A stretch of DNA of 64,000 bases from assembly GCA_002633005.1 (NCBI GenBank), contig NMRA01000510.1:63438-127437 (forward strand), written 5' to 3'. The stretch is from Phoronis australis (taxonomy: Eukaryota; Phoronida; Phoronidae). Both the position numbers and the translations under genes were made by a program. Under the pieces are notes generated by a model. It was not told the DNA's origin. It saw only the letters and a list, made by a program, of their open reading frames with translations, and did no database searches. Positions within the stretch are counted from its first letter, which is position 1. Each line of letters begins with the position of its first letter. Shown piece after piece: positions 1 to 9,429 of this stretch.

Positions 1-450
1 GGTGCGAAAACCCTTCCTAGACAACCTCTCGCAGCAGTTGACGACCAGATGTATAAAATACACGTATGAGCAACCACTGGGCGTTAAAAAGTGTCTAGAG
101 AGAGGTTTTCAATTCAAAAGTTTTTGCATAGTACGCTTTAGGTCTCGCGAACTAGTCTTGTGATGTTTTTTTTTACCAAAGTGTGCTTTGTAAAACTATT
201 TATCTCAGCCAGTACTGTTTGGTCCCGCGACAGATCGACTATTTTTATAGGGATAATAAGCACTTTTGGTCTCGTGACGGACCAGGCCTTTTTGTGTACT
301 CTCAGTGTACATCGTCCCTCTGCAAACTGGTCCTGTTTGTCTTTTCACCACCGATGTACAGAATGTTTTGGTTTCGTGAAACTGTTTTCAGATGATTCGT
401 TTCCAGATACATTTGACGTTTTTCGAACATGATTCAGCTTAATAAAGTGA
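1..450. repeat. Degenerate GGTCnCGnGA motif cluster
   Basis: No gene is supported here. The segment contains four variants of a TTTGGTCnCGnGAC-like word at about 136-150, 218-233, 267-281 and 367-382, spaced roughly 50-100 bases apart. The long open frame across 160-432 is a by-product of this repetition and has no recognisable domain. At 461-511 there is a perfect tandem duplication of a 24-base AT-rich unit (ATTGTCGCTTTTAATAATAT). Confidence 0.4.
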
Positions 451-1009
451 TACTTAATTGTTTATTGTCGCTTTTAATAATATACTATTGTCGCTTTTAA
501 TAATATACTATGAGCTGAGAGCACCATCGTTTGCCAGTTTTTCTCATAACGAGACAGAACACATGTTTATTTCCAGACTAACAGTACAGGTCTTAAACAA
601 CTTGAGGCTGCTGTTACGCGATCATCTGATATTCAATTTTTTTACTCCTGTCGGTGCTTCTTATGCTCTTGAATATTTGGTAGTTGTCTAAACCCCCCAC
701 ACACACCACACTTTTTCATATACGACTTTTCGTATGCTAAAAAGGTGTGTATAAGCAGATGTTCCAACAAAAATTTTTGCTGGTGGCGTGACTCATACCC
801 AGATATGCACAAATATTGTTTCACGAAACTTATGAGCTACGTTCATGCGACGAAATCGAGAAGGGTTTTAAATTATCTTAAGAAAAACTCAAGAGACATG
901 TTAAGTGCCAGAAACTTACCAGGATGCATGGAAATTTCACTATTTGGCTACAAAAACAAAAAATTGTCTTACACGGAGGGGGAAACCCCCCTCCCAACCT
1001 CCCCCCTCT

Positions 1010-1083
1010 CGGCGCCACGCGCCTCGGATTCGACCTTTGCGGGAATCCTAACCCCCCTTACTGAAAACGTAGATCCGCCACTG
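1010..1083. mobile_element. Right end of a CAGTGGCGGAT-type MITE
   Basis: The sequence ends in TAGATCCGCCACTG, the reverse complement of CAGTGGCGGATCTA, which begins the copy at 41816 and resembles both ends of the short element at 45950-46073. The preceding C-runs and G-runs are typical of this family. No matching left end was found nearby, so this copy is truncated or its left end is decayed. The terminus resembles hAT-type inverted repeats. Confidence 0.4.
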
Positions 1084-2999
1084 TCTCCAATAGGAGGGTG
1101 TTACAGAATAAAGACCACTTAGTGTCACTAGCTTACGCCAAAGATATTATTGAAACTATAATCTCTGTCACTGGCCAGTCTCCGCTTCGCAGGAAGTTCT
1201 TGCATTTCGAGTCTGGTGTAGTCTCCTGCACAGACCCTCGAGGTTGGTTATCCGTGACGTCAGCTTGTGAGGCCTTCCATTCACTGAGTTTGACCAAGGG
1301 TTTGACGGTGCTCACACATCAGACTACAAATTAAGCACCTCAGATGTATTTCTGGAATCCTGTTACACGAATAAACAGAGCAAAAACTTTGTGACCCATC
1401 AATGACAAAACACTGTACCCTACCCAGCCAGTAGTTGCATGTGTATAACCCTAAATAAAATAAACTTGCATACACAGTTTTACACCAAGGCCAGGAATGT
1501 TGTAAATATTCAGCAAGGTTTTTGATATTGCACATGTCAACATGATGAGTGTCAATAAACACTTACATTCGGGTAATCCATTTAACAATTATTGAAAAAT
1601 AAACAAGGACAAAAACTACAATCTAATATCAGCAAAAATCACGGTAAACTCTTAAAGAAATAGGCACCCCTGAATACCTGAAAATACAATATTTGACATC
1701 TATGTTAGTAGTTTACCAACAACCAAATGTGGTTGTGAGACTTTTACATGGTGACGACTTCGTTTGACAGGTCTGTAATTAAGTGTTTAGTCCCATCCAT
1801 ACACAGTTTTACCCTAGAGCAACATACACTAGTGCAACTTGCCCCATGTTAAACAGAGCATCCACTCTGCAAAATATAGTCAATAACTAGCACAAGGTGG
1901 AAGGAAGTTGCTGCTCTCTGCATGACAATGAACAGCTGATGTGAATATGTGTTTTAAAAAAGACCTGTATTAAAGTAACTGTGCAAGCACGCAACTAATA
2001 ATTACTTCCGCATTGCACCAGGTTTGCAGCCACATAGAACTTAGAGGTGGCACACCTAGATGGTGTAGTCAGTTGTTACAAGTGGGGCAAATTGCACTAC
2101 TTTAAATAGGGAAATAAATCTCAAACCTAGGAAAACTGGTTCCAGGAGTAACTTATTCTACTATAAGTCTGTGTATGGAGAGTGCTTTACACTCTGACAA
2201 CACTACTGTACCTCTAACATATAGCAGTTACCTCTAAATAGGCATTAACTGGCACAGAATACGTTGAATGTAAAAAGCAATTAAATATGGCTGTTTTAAT
2301 TAAAATCACATACTGTTGTCTCCCTGTGTTCCCTAAGTAGCTAACACATAGTAGTGCAGTAGGAAGTTTAAAATCTCACCAATTTCAGACAAAAACAGTT
2401 GCCCAATGGTAGACATGACACAGAACTTGAACATGGCCTGGTAAAGCATTAATTTGATGTTATGTCTTTTGTGCAAAAATGAGAAAAATAAATTTCCACT
2501 TGTCCGCCATATTGCATACTAAATTGGTGAAGGGTAATTGTCAACTGAAGCAGACTATAAGAATGCCGTCCCCAAGTTGCCATCAGCTTTTTAAATGAAA
2601 GCTTTTTCCTGGGAACCATTTTACAACGCCATATGTGTGTTTGTTCCAAGATATCTTATTGCTAAATAAACTCGTAAGGAACATTTAGAAAAAAAGCAAT
2701 ATGACCAGAAGAAAAATAGTATGTAGAAAAGTAAAACTGTTTGACTCACTATCAAGTAGTTTGTGTGCATCTTCCCACAAAATGAACAATGCTCCTCATA
2801 AAAGGTCCTTAAATTAAAAGGACAAAAACCAGTCCTCGTATTTTTTTCAAAATGTATTTTCATATATAATCCACAAATATCTCTCTCTATACCACCTCCG
2901 TTTTCACCCTGAAGAATACCATTTAATATTTCTTTGTTCGTTCAATAGGTAGCATTGAATGTACTATTCTACAATTACTACTCTCGAGTTCTGAATAGC

Positions 3000-3040
3000 C
3001 ATATATATATATATGTATATGTATATGTATATATATACGA
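3000..3040. repeat. (TA)n/(TATG)n microsatellite
   Basis: An uninterrupted alternation of TA dinucleotides with three TATG interruptions is directly visible. It is a simple repeat; the short frames across it are meaningless. Confidence 0.9.
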
Positions 3041-3214
3041 TTATTTATGTCAGACTCTTTTTCCGGTCTATACAAAGCTTATTTGGGTATCTACGTTTAT
3101 TAATTATAGATGGTTTTTCCACTCCTCCACAATTATTTGGTCAAGATGAAATTCGGAGTTGGGTGTTTCTTACTCATTTCTTGAACCCAATTTTGTAACT
3201 CAAAATTTTTTGGA

Positions 3215-3290
3215 CACCGAGTTTCGAACACTGGTTGCCTGAGTGAGAACTCACAATCCTAACCACTAGACAACAAGACATTCCTCTAAC
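3215..3290 (-). repeat. tRNA-derived SINE fragment or tRNA pseudogene
   Basis: On the minus strand the segment reads TGTCTAGTGGTTAGGATT, which matches a tRNA-Glu type A-box region, followed about 30 bases later by GTGTTCGAAACTC, a B-box-like sequence. The anticodon stem does not pair properly and the acceptor stem is not recoverable, so it is not a functional tRNA. A tRNA-headed SINE or a tRNA-Glu pseudogene are both possible. Confidence 0.5.
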
Positions 3291-3598
3291 GAATTAGCAA
3301 TTTTAAGGATTATATATGGTTCCATGGCAAACATGGAAGTCACTTGTAATAACATGCACATGAAAAAGATTTTATTCATTAAGTATACAACTGTACATCT
3401 CAAAGCTTAAGTAATCGGACTCCCACGTATGTATACTCATAAGTAGCAACAAACACATCGTATGTATACCTCTTTGCCCAATGAAAAGTTGTAAGTTAAA
3501 AGACTTGTCAGCTGAGTCATACAAGTCAAGCCATGCCACTTTGCTTCCATCCAGAAGAGTTTACATTTTACGCAAATATGTAATCAATATTATTATTA

Positions 3599-3803
3599 TT
3601 CCAGTCTATACTATTTTTAAAGTTCCACAAATTTGCCATAAATACCATTGATTCCATTCTATACTATTATTAATTTTTTTCGCAAATTTCCGGTCTATAC
3701 TACTATTCTACTCTTCTAGTGGCAAAAGTGTCGGGTCTATACTATTATTCCAGTCTCTACTATTATAAGAAATCTTGAAGATTTCCGGTCTATACTATTA
3801 TTG
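3599..3803 (+). repeat. Cluster of CGGTCTATACTATTATT words
   Basis: The word CCGGTCTATACTATTATT, or a one- or two-base variant of it, occurs at about 3602, 3656, 3692, 3733, 3751 and 3786; a shorter relative is at 3063. Spacing is irregular (18-54 bases), so this is a decayed satellite-like array or clustered binding-site-like words. It lies just beyond the 3' end of the protease inhibitor gene at 3922-6438. Confidence 0.6.
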
Positions 3804-3921
3804 CTGTCGGAACTCGAGAGTATGTAGGTTTACACAACGTGACATTGCCTCCTGCACAATAGGCAACAAAGATTAATAGAGGAATGGAGACGAATATGAC
3901 AAACTGTTGGTGTAGCTCGAT

Positions 3922-6438
3922 CTAGCCAATCCTTGGAGGTTGCATAACAATACCTTCACTGTTGACAAATATACGAACTCGGTCAGTTCTATAATCCATT
4001 GTAACCATGCTGTCCTCTGGAAGTACTTGTATCTGAATGAATAAATGTCAACCTTTTACATTCCAAAGCAGTAAATGACCAATATCAACAAAATATGGTC
4101 AAGGTTTCAGAGTTTTTTTCACAGGGATAACAGCAATAGGTGAAAAAGGTCATGACCCAACTCAGGTATAAGCCAATAGCACCTACAAAGAAAATGGAGT
4201 CAGTGTGTGGCACACTCCCGTAACCTGCTCATTTTTTAAAATGTTTATTACAAAAAAACACAATGTACAATAATAAGAGTTGAGCCCAGAAAGTGCTACT
4301 TGAGCGTGACTTGCTCATTCATCACAGTTTTTCACAAACAATAAGCAAAAATGTCATGTTCAATATACCGAATAACAGTATTATCGGCAATCTCATGTCT
4401 AGCAAGTTTAGGGCCATGGCACTGTAAAAACGGTCTTGTATTGAACAACTCTGCAAATGCATGAAAAGGTGAAAAGAAAGCAAACATGCTTCGTGACCAA
4501 TGTAAGGTCTTTTACCTAGCTTTACTTAGTACCACTATTTCAATGAAATTATACGCTATTTCTGCATGTTTTAAAAAACCCCTTTAAAAACAGGTTCTGG
4601 TCTAATATTCTGGTTTAAAGGGAATGTTCACTACATTTCAAGGGGTGCAATTTTAAATGACCCTTTTATGTGTTTTCGAGGACTGTGCTTTTATCTGAAA
4701 AAAATACCCTTTTTCTGTGACATTGGGAACCGTCATGCAGTCCTGTACATGGATAGAGCGAGGTCTCAACACCTCCTGATTTGTAAGTTCAGATTTAACC
4801 ACACTTGGAGCAGGCACCTAACAGGGTCCCTAAAACGATCAAATGATTTTCACAAAACTAACTCTGCTCTACTTGCTATCTTCCAAAACCAAAAATGGGT
4901 TTTGATAAAATATTTAGCACTTTATCGATACCGCAATACTTTCTGATTCCTTAAAATTTCTACCAAGCACAAAAATGCAAGTTTCAGTTGCCTAGCACCA
5001 CTGTGACAGTACATTGCATTGGGTGTGTAACACCACTTTACGTTGTTCTTGAAAAAATTTCCTGAAGAGAAATGGGCAGTCACTGTCATTATGGTATTCA
5101 AAAATTATTTCCCAAGTTAAAGACTCAGTTTCACAGATCGGATCCCATTGAACCAACCACTATACATGCAGCCCACTATGTATAATGTTGTGATATTGAC
5201 TAACCACTATACATGCTGCCTATTTCGTATGATGTTGGGATATTGACCAACCACTATACATGCAGCCTACTACGTACCATGATGTTGGGATATTGTCCAA
5301 GAATGATTGTCTGCGCTTCTTTCCATGGCTGAAAGTGAAAAAACGTAACACGAAATTTAATCTAAGTACAAGTTATAGCAGCTAAAAAGTTTTAAACCTT
5401 CCTTCAGTCACAAAACATATTTTTATTTAGACGTCATATCTCCTGGTGCACACAGTGAAAAAATGGCCAGTGGCCGATTTGGGCAACTGCTCGAAAAAAG
5501 GTTGATTACGGGAGTATTTATTCGAGTTGGAAGGAATTAAAGACATCGATGGCCTTTAAAGGTGTCCTTCAATGAGCAAAAGGCAATTACAGCAACATAA
5601 ACACTTTAATCAGTGTGAGGCATAACTCACCGAAAAGCTTCCGGCATATGAAGGCCATATAAGATTCACTGCTAAGCAGAGACAGAGGCACTGTCTAGAC
5701 GTGTGGGTAATAAAACATGATAATTATGTCTGACCAGTTAGTGGGACTACTTCCATTTTAATGACCAAAGTTAGAATCGCAGTTGTCAAAAGCTTGCTTT
5801 GGGAGGTAAAATTTGAGTATCTCAAAATACATGACCGGTGACTGTGTTTGTGTTGGAGAGAGATGTGACCAGGTCTGTGTAAGAAATATGATTACCATCC
5901 CCACAAACTAAAACTAATTCTGTTGCCGAACCGTTCTTCGGCTTTGACCTCAGGTCAACAGTGTCCATCGTCCACTGCCTGAACATTTTCGCCCATGAGC
6001 GCACGAATTAGACAAAAAGGTCCACCTCAGTGAAACAAAAAGCCTGAGTAAACGAGACATAAGTCCACAAAGTGCACAGGAATTCGGTGCGGATGCAAGG
6101 AATTGAACGATACCAAAATCATATGTGTAAGTCGATGTCGTCATATTGTAAACAATCACCGACACTCGACAGTCAATAGAAAGGCCAGCTCGCTAAAAAG
6201 CAAGACTTCGCAAGATTACGTGAGATATTTCCGTGTATTTTAAAAGAGATCATGTGACTTTGGCTAAATTTTAGCTAGGTCCTAAGAAAGGTCCTAGCGT
6301 TACTGAACGCACGCCTGGCCCAGGCCAGGCACTCACTCAGCCTAGGCTCAGGTCAGGCTCAGCCTCAGGCCAGGGAGAAAAACTCCTCAATCCAGTTACC
6401 TTATCAACGCATTGCGGCCAACTCAACGGTTCAGACAT
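3922..6438 (-). CDS. Potato inhibitor I / eglin-type serine protease inhibitor (3 exons, 66 aa)
   Basis: The gene reads right to left in three exons joined in phase 0: 6400-6438 (starts MSEPLSWP, donor AAG|GTAACT), 5278-5328 (PWKEAQTIILGQYPNIM, donor ATG|GTACGT) and 3922-4032 (ends PPRIG then TAG). The joined 66-residue product has the full family layout: a Trp-Pro near the N-terminus, an amphipathic helix, then the reactive loop VTM-DYRTDRVR and the C-terminal PPRIG. By comparison with barley CI-2 and leech eglin c, the P1 residue is the Met before Asp, predicting inhibition of subtilisin- or chymotrypsin-like proteases. There are no cysteine pairs and no signal peptide, so the product is probably intracellular. 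The match is by recalled family pattern, not by a search. Exon 2's donor overlaps a tandem repeat (5153-5300). Confidence 0.85.
4033..5152. other. Intron 2 of the protease inhibitor gene
   Basis: This 1.2-kb intron (to 5277, including the repeat listed next) has no supported gene inside it. A 92-residue open frame on the plus strand at 4668-4946 lacks any recognisable domain and looks like chance. Confidence 0.5.
5153..5300. repeat. Three-copy tandem repeat (~47 bp) overlapping an exon end
   Basis: Three units start at 5153, 5200 and 5247, each beginning YYAACCACTATACATG and ending in a TGTTGNGATATTG variant. The third unit contains the last 23 bases of coding exon 2 of the protease inhibitor and its splice donor; the first two lie in the intron and have lost the GT donor. 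This shows that the exon end was duplicated in tandem or that the array grew out of it. Confidence 0.8.
6190..6309. mobile_element. Short inverted-repeat element (copy 1)
   Basis: The segment from TCGCTAAAAAGCAAGAC through GGTCCTAGCGTTACTGAACG is similar to the reverse complement of 42346-42472 over most of its length. The outer terminus GGTCCTAGCGTTACTGAACG is preserved at the right; the left terminus is missing. It is a non-coding MITE-like repeat located upstream of the inhibitor exon 1. Confidence 0.55.
6310..6380. repeat. GC-rich low-complexity (CAGGCTCAGCC)n-like
   Basis: Short words CAGGCC, CAGGCTCAG and CCAGGCCAGG repeat and pair with each other. This is low-complexity DNA within intron 1 of the protease inhibitor, close to its first exon. 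Confidence 0.5.
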
Positions 6439-6975
6439 TCTGTGATCAGGCGACTGTGGGAATTACCTCGTCCAAGTTTCGAGCCCGGTAGGCCAACCAC
6501 AATTCTTATAATCTAGCAAAAAGGCTTTTGCCTTGGCTTAGCTCACCACCACTTTTGCTTCTTCCGCTTATCTTACGCCCCTTGCAACAATTGCAATTTG
6601 AAGATAATCTAAAAATGTGCTCAGAAAGTAGGCCTAAAAGATTATACTGCTTACTCTAATTTTCAAAATCAATGAAAATTTTGAATAGAAAATATCATGC
6701 CATTCTAAAAAGGTCTTTGAATAAATCATGTTGAACGTTAATTCTATATTTATTGCAGGTGATGTGTTCCGCTTAGTAACGTTACGTCATCAGGCAAATA
6801 CATACATGAACAAAGAACCTTCACAGATCAAAAACCTAGTCTAATGTTGTGAAAAGACATTGCGTGTTTTTAAAATGTATTTTTCAGGATTATACTTGGT
6901 TTATAATCTATATGTGTCATTATTCTTATTTTACACGCAATGATATACTAAATATTCACAAAGTTGTTCAGCTTA
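6439..6975. promoter_or_regulatory. Presumed promoter region of the protease inhibitor gene
   Basis: This interval separates the inhibitor start codon from the tRNA-Glu gene. I see no recognisable TATA box placed with certainty and no gene. The assignment as promoter-containing rests only on position. Confidence 0.25.
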
Positions 6976-7047
6976 TCCCATGTGGTCTAGTGGCTAGGAT
7001 TCGTGGCTTTCACCCACGCGGCCCGGGTTCGATTCCCGGCATGGGAA
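6976..7047 (+). tRNA. tRNA-Glu (UUC)
   Basis: A complete 72-base cloverleaf is visible. The acceptor stem TCCCATG pairs with CATGGGA, followed by discriminator A. The A box is TGGTCTAGTGG, the anticodon stem CGTGG/CCACG encloses the loop CTTTCAC with anticodon TTC, and the B box is GGTTCGATTCC. No intron and no encoded CCA are present, as expected for a eukaryotic nuclear tRNA. A T-run at 7052-7057 serves as the RNA polymerase III terminator. It differs from the human tRNA-Glu(UUC) I remember at only a few positions, mostly compensated. Confidence 0.96.
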
Positions 7048-7050
7048 GCT

Positions 7051-7057
7051 CTCTTTT
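7051..7057 (+). terminator. RNA polymerase III terminator of tRNA-Glu
   Basis: A run of five T residues begins five bases after the tRNA 3' end, which is the standard Pol III stop signal. Confidence 0.8.
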
Positions 7058-9002
7058 TCCCGTTTACGGATCTCAGCAATTTTCTTCTGAATGAGTATCA
7101 ACTTTGCTGAAGACTTATGAAGGAGCAAAGGTACAATAAGGTAGCTATAAAATCTGTGGAAGGACTTTATACAAAGTTCCCGTTGCCCCCCCCCCTGAAG
7201 TAAGTACATGTTGCCATGGACGTGAAAGATTGGAGGCTGTTCATGAAAATCGTATGGCCGTACATCTTGATAGCGGCCCTCATGATGCAAAAGTGGAACG
7301 TGCTAAAAACAACGATTTAGAAAACAGCGCATAAAGTATAGAATCTGTAAGTTTCATGTGAATATCCGACCAGCTGAGCCGGTTGTATGATTTGACGCTC
7401 CGAATTTGGCCAAAATTGGACATTTTTCTGGAGTCGTTATAATGAGAAAATTGATAATGTCTGAGCTCATTTCTCCCTTCCTGTGAAGCCATTAAGAAAA
7501 AAGAAATATACTGATTGTGTTTTCTGTGTTGAAACCGATAATATTGCTTTTGAACATTTAATTTCCCGCGTTCTTGAATTCATTTCTGGACTGAGGCGAA
7601 TATGGGACTTAGCTCTCCCGGCACATGAGAGAATGGTTGATGGGAATATCCAGGCTGTTTCTGAAGGAGTGCAGACTAAAATCCGTCGGAACTCGAAAAG
7701 CAACCCATCTGAAGGGCTCAGATCCATACATCGATCGGTAACCCAAAAGACGCACAAGCGCCAAAACGCCGCACAAACGGGGTCAAAATAGTAGGAATGA
7801 CAACAAATAAACCCTTGCAAAGAAACTCAAAATATATTTGATTTACAAAATTGAGAGGACGGCCCAAAGACGCAATGCTCAGTTAACTAGTGTTTGTGAT
7901 TGAACATAAAACGAGACTACAAAAGAGCTCTAGCATTATTTGTCCTTCAAACAAAGAAGAAAACAGTGTTTGAGTATAAATCTGTCTTTATTGTCAATGA
8001 TATCAGTAACAAAAATGAAATAATGACAAGTCACTATAAACTGAATGTTTTTAAAACTGCATTTCTCCCAGGCTAAAAACGAAAATTCAAGTCGGCCTTT
8101 TACTCTCATAAAACTAGTCTCATAATATTCCCAACAGTAATAGGATTCTATTTCTATAATAGCCAGCTACCCAGGAGGAAATACAGCTGTAAATACACTA
8201 CGAGACAAAAGTAATCAGACAAAATGCCATTCTTCCGTCAGTTAATAGCCAAAATTACTGGTAACTACTGATAAGCATTAGGGCGACAAAGAACGGTTTA
8301 CACACCCTACTAATTTTCTTGTTAATTCCCATTTAGTCACGAGAGAAGACCAATCTGACGATGAATTTTGGCTTATGGCTAGACAGTACAGCCGTCTAAA
8401 CTGCTACTGCCAGTTGAGACGGTGGTACGGTCTCGTCTCTGCCCAGCCGTCATAATGGGGGAATTCCAGGTCAATTTGTCTGAATACTTATGACTTGTAC
8501 TGTAGCCGTAAAAATCTCCATACTTTTCTTAGATACTTGATTGTCCATAGTGAAAATAGAAGGTTATTTTGTGAACCTTTTTATTGTTATTGACCATCAC
8601 CAGATAATGCCGTCAAAAAGCGGGATACGTTATTTGGGATACCAGATAATTATATAATTAACATGATTAATTACTTTATGGACATATCACAGGCTTATTT
8701 ATCACTGCAGCTATACACAATGTGAACAGGACTTGCATTTGTGACACTCCAACGCCGGTCAACACCAAAGTTTATCACACCTTTAAAATAACATAAACCT
8801 ACATTCCCTCAAAGAACTGAACATTTCATTTGGACGGGTACAGTAATAAAATTGGTCTCGACTCTTTTCCCTTCTTTAAGTGGGTGAAAGTGAGTTTTGG
8901 GCTCTCCAAGAACTGTCAAACTGTCAGTCTGTTGCGATAAAACAGGTTTTTCATAGCTCGTGATGATGTTGATCAGGTATAAAAACTCACTTACTACGAA
9001 CG
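7058..9002. other. Intergenic, no gene supported
   Basis: Open frames of 102 and 117 residues overlap on opposite strands at 7467-7820 and show no domain or splice context I recognise. A poly-C run lies at about 7186-7194. The right part is probably the 3' flank of the DUF229 gene, whose stop codon is at 9430. Confidence 0.4.
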
Positions 9003-9269
9003 TGTTTGTTGTTGATGACTTAGACGTCTTAGGGTCTTTTTCAACTAATAGAATACCGCGTAATTCTAGCCAGAGAGGAACATTGGTTTTCTCGAAAAGT
9101 AAGGAAGCTATGTTTATAAGGACCAGACAGCCAACCATAAACCGAGACCAAGGACTGCAGCTTCCCGCCTCCCCCAGTTCTAGATCCAAGTCAACAAAAC
9201 GCGAGAAACCGATTCGTCGTAAAAGACCCTCAGATGAAAGGGAAACGTCCCAGTCATCAACAACAAACA
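9003..9269. repeat. 267-bp inverted repeat
   Basis: The arms TGTTTGTTGTTGATGACT (9003-9020) and its exact reverse complement (9252-9269) pair perfectly for 18 bases and extend imperfectly inward for about 8 more. This explains why both strands encode a similar VVDDxDV peptide here; the 173- and 133-residue open frames are side effects. It may be a MITE or fold-back element in the 3' flank of the DUF229 gene. Confidence 0.65.
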
Positions 9270-9429
9270 AGTTGAACCAATTGAAAAATGGCATGAGCCG
9301 CTGCAGTGATGCCTTACACCCTTGTGCCAAATTTCATCAAAATCCGATCTGGGGTTTTTAGTCCGAAATTAGTGAGATTTTTCTGCAATACACGGGAAAG
9401 TGAGACTGAAGTAAAATTTTCAACAGGCT

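Larger units (their letters stand above)
451..3598. other. Intergenic, no gene seen
   Basis: AT-rich sequence without any exon I can support on either strand. Apart from the duplication at its start it holds a GC-rich patch at 975-1085 that ends in a transposon-like terminus (TAGATCCGCCACTG, about 1070-1083), a TA/TATG microsatellite at 3000-3038 and a decayed tRNA-like sequence at 3215-3290, described separately. Confidence 0.4.

Noticed and set aside
160-432. 90-residue plus-strand open frame
   Set aside because: It lies over a degenerate motif repeat, has no recognisable domain and no splice context.
5631-5700. Alternative first exon of the protease inhibitor ending at donor TTTTCG|GTGAGT
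   Set aside because: It reads WPSYAGSFS but has no start codon in frame and would insert two residues; the exon at 6400-6438 fits better with its own ATG.
7467-7820. Overlapping frames of 102 and 117 residues on opposite strands
   Set aside because: No domain, no splice consensus consistent with a gene, and mutual overlap; most likely chance.
8809-9361. 173-residue minus and 133-residue plus frames
   Set aside because: Similarity between the strands is caused by the inverted repeat 9003-9269; not evidence for genes.
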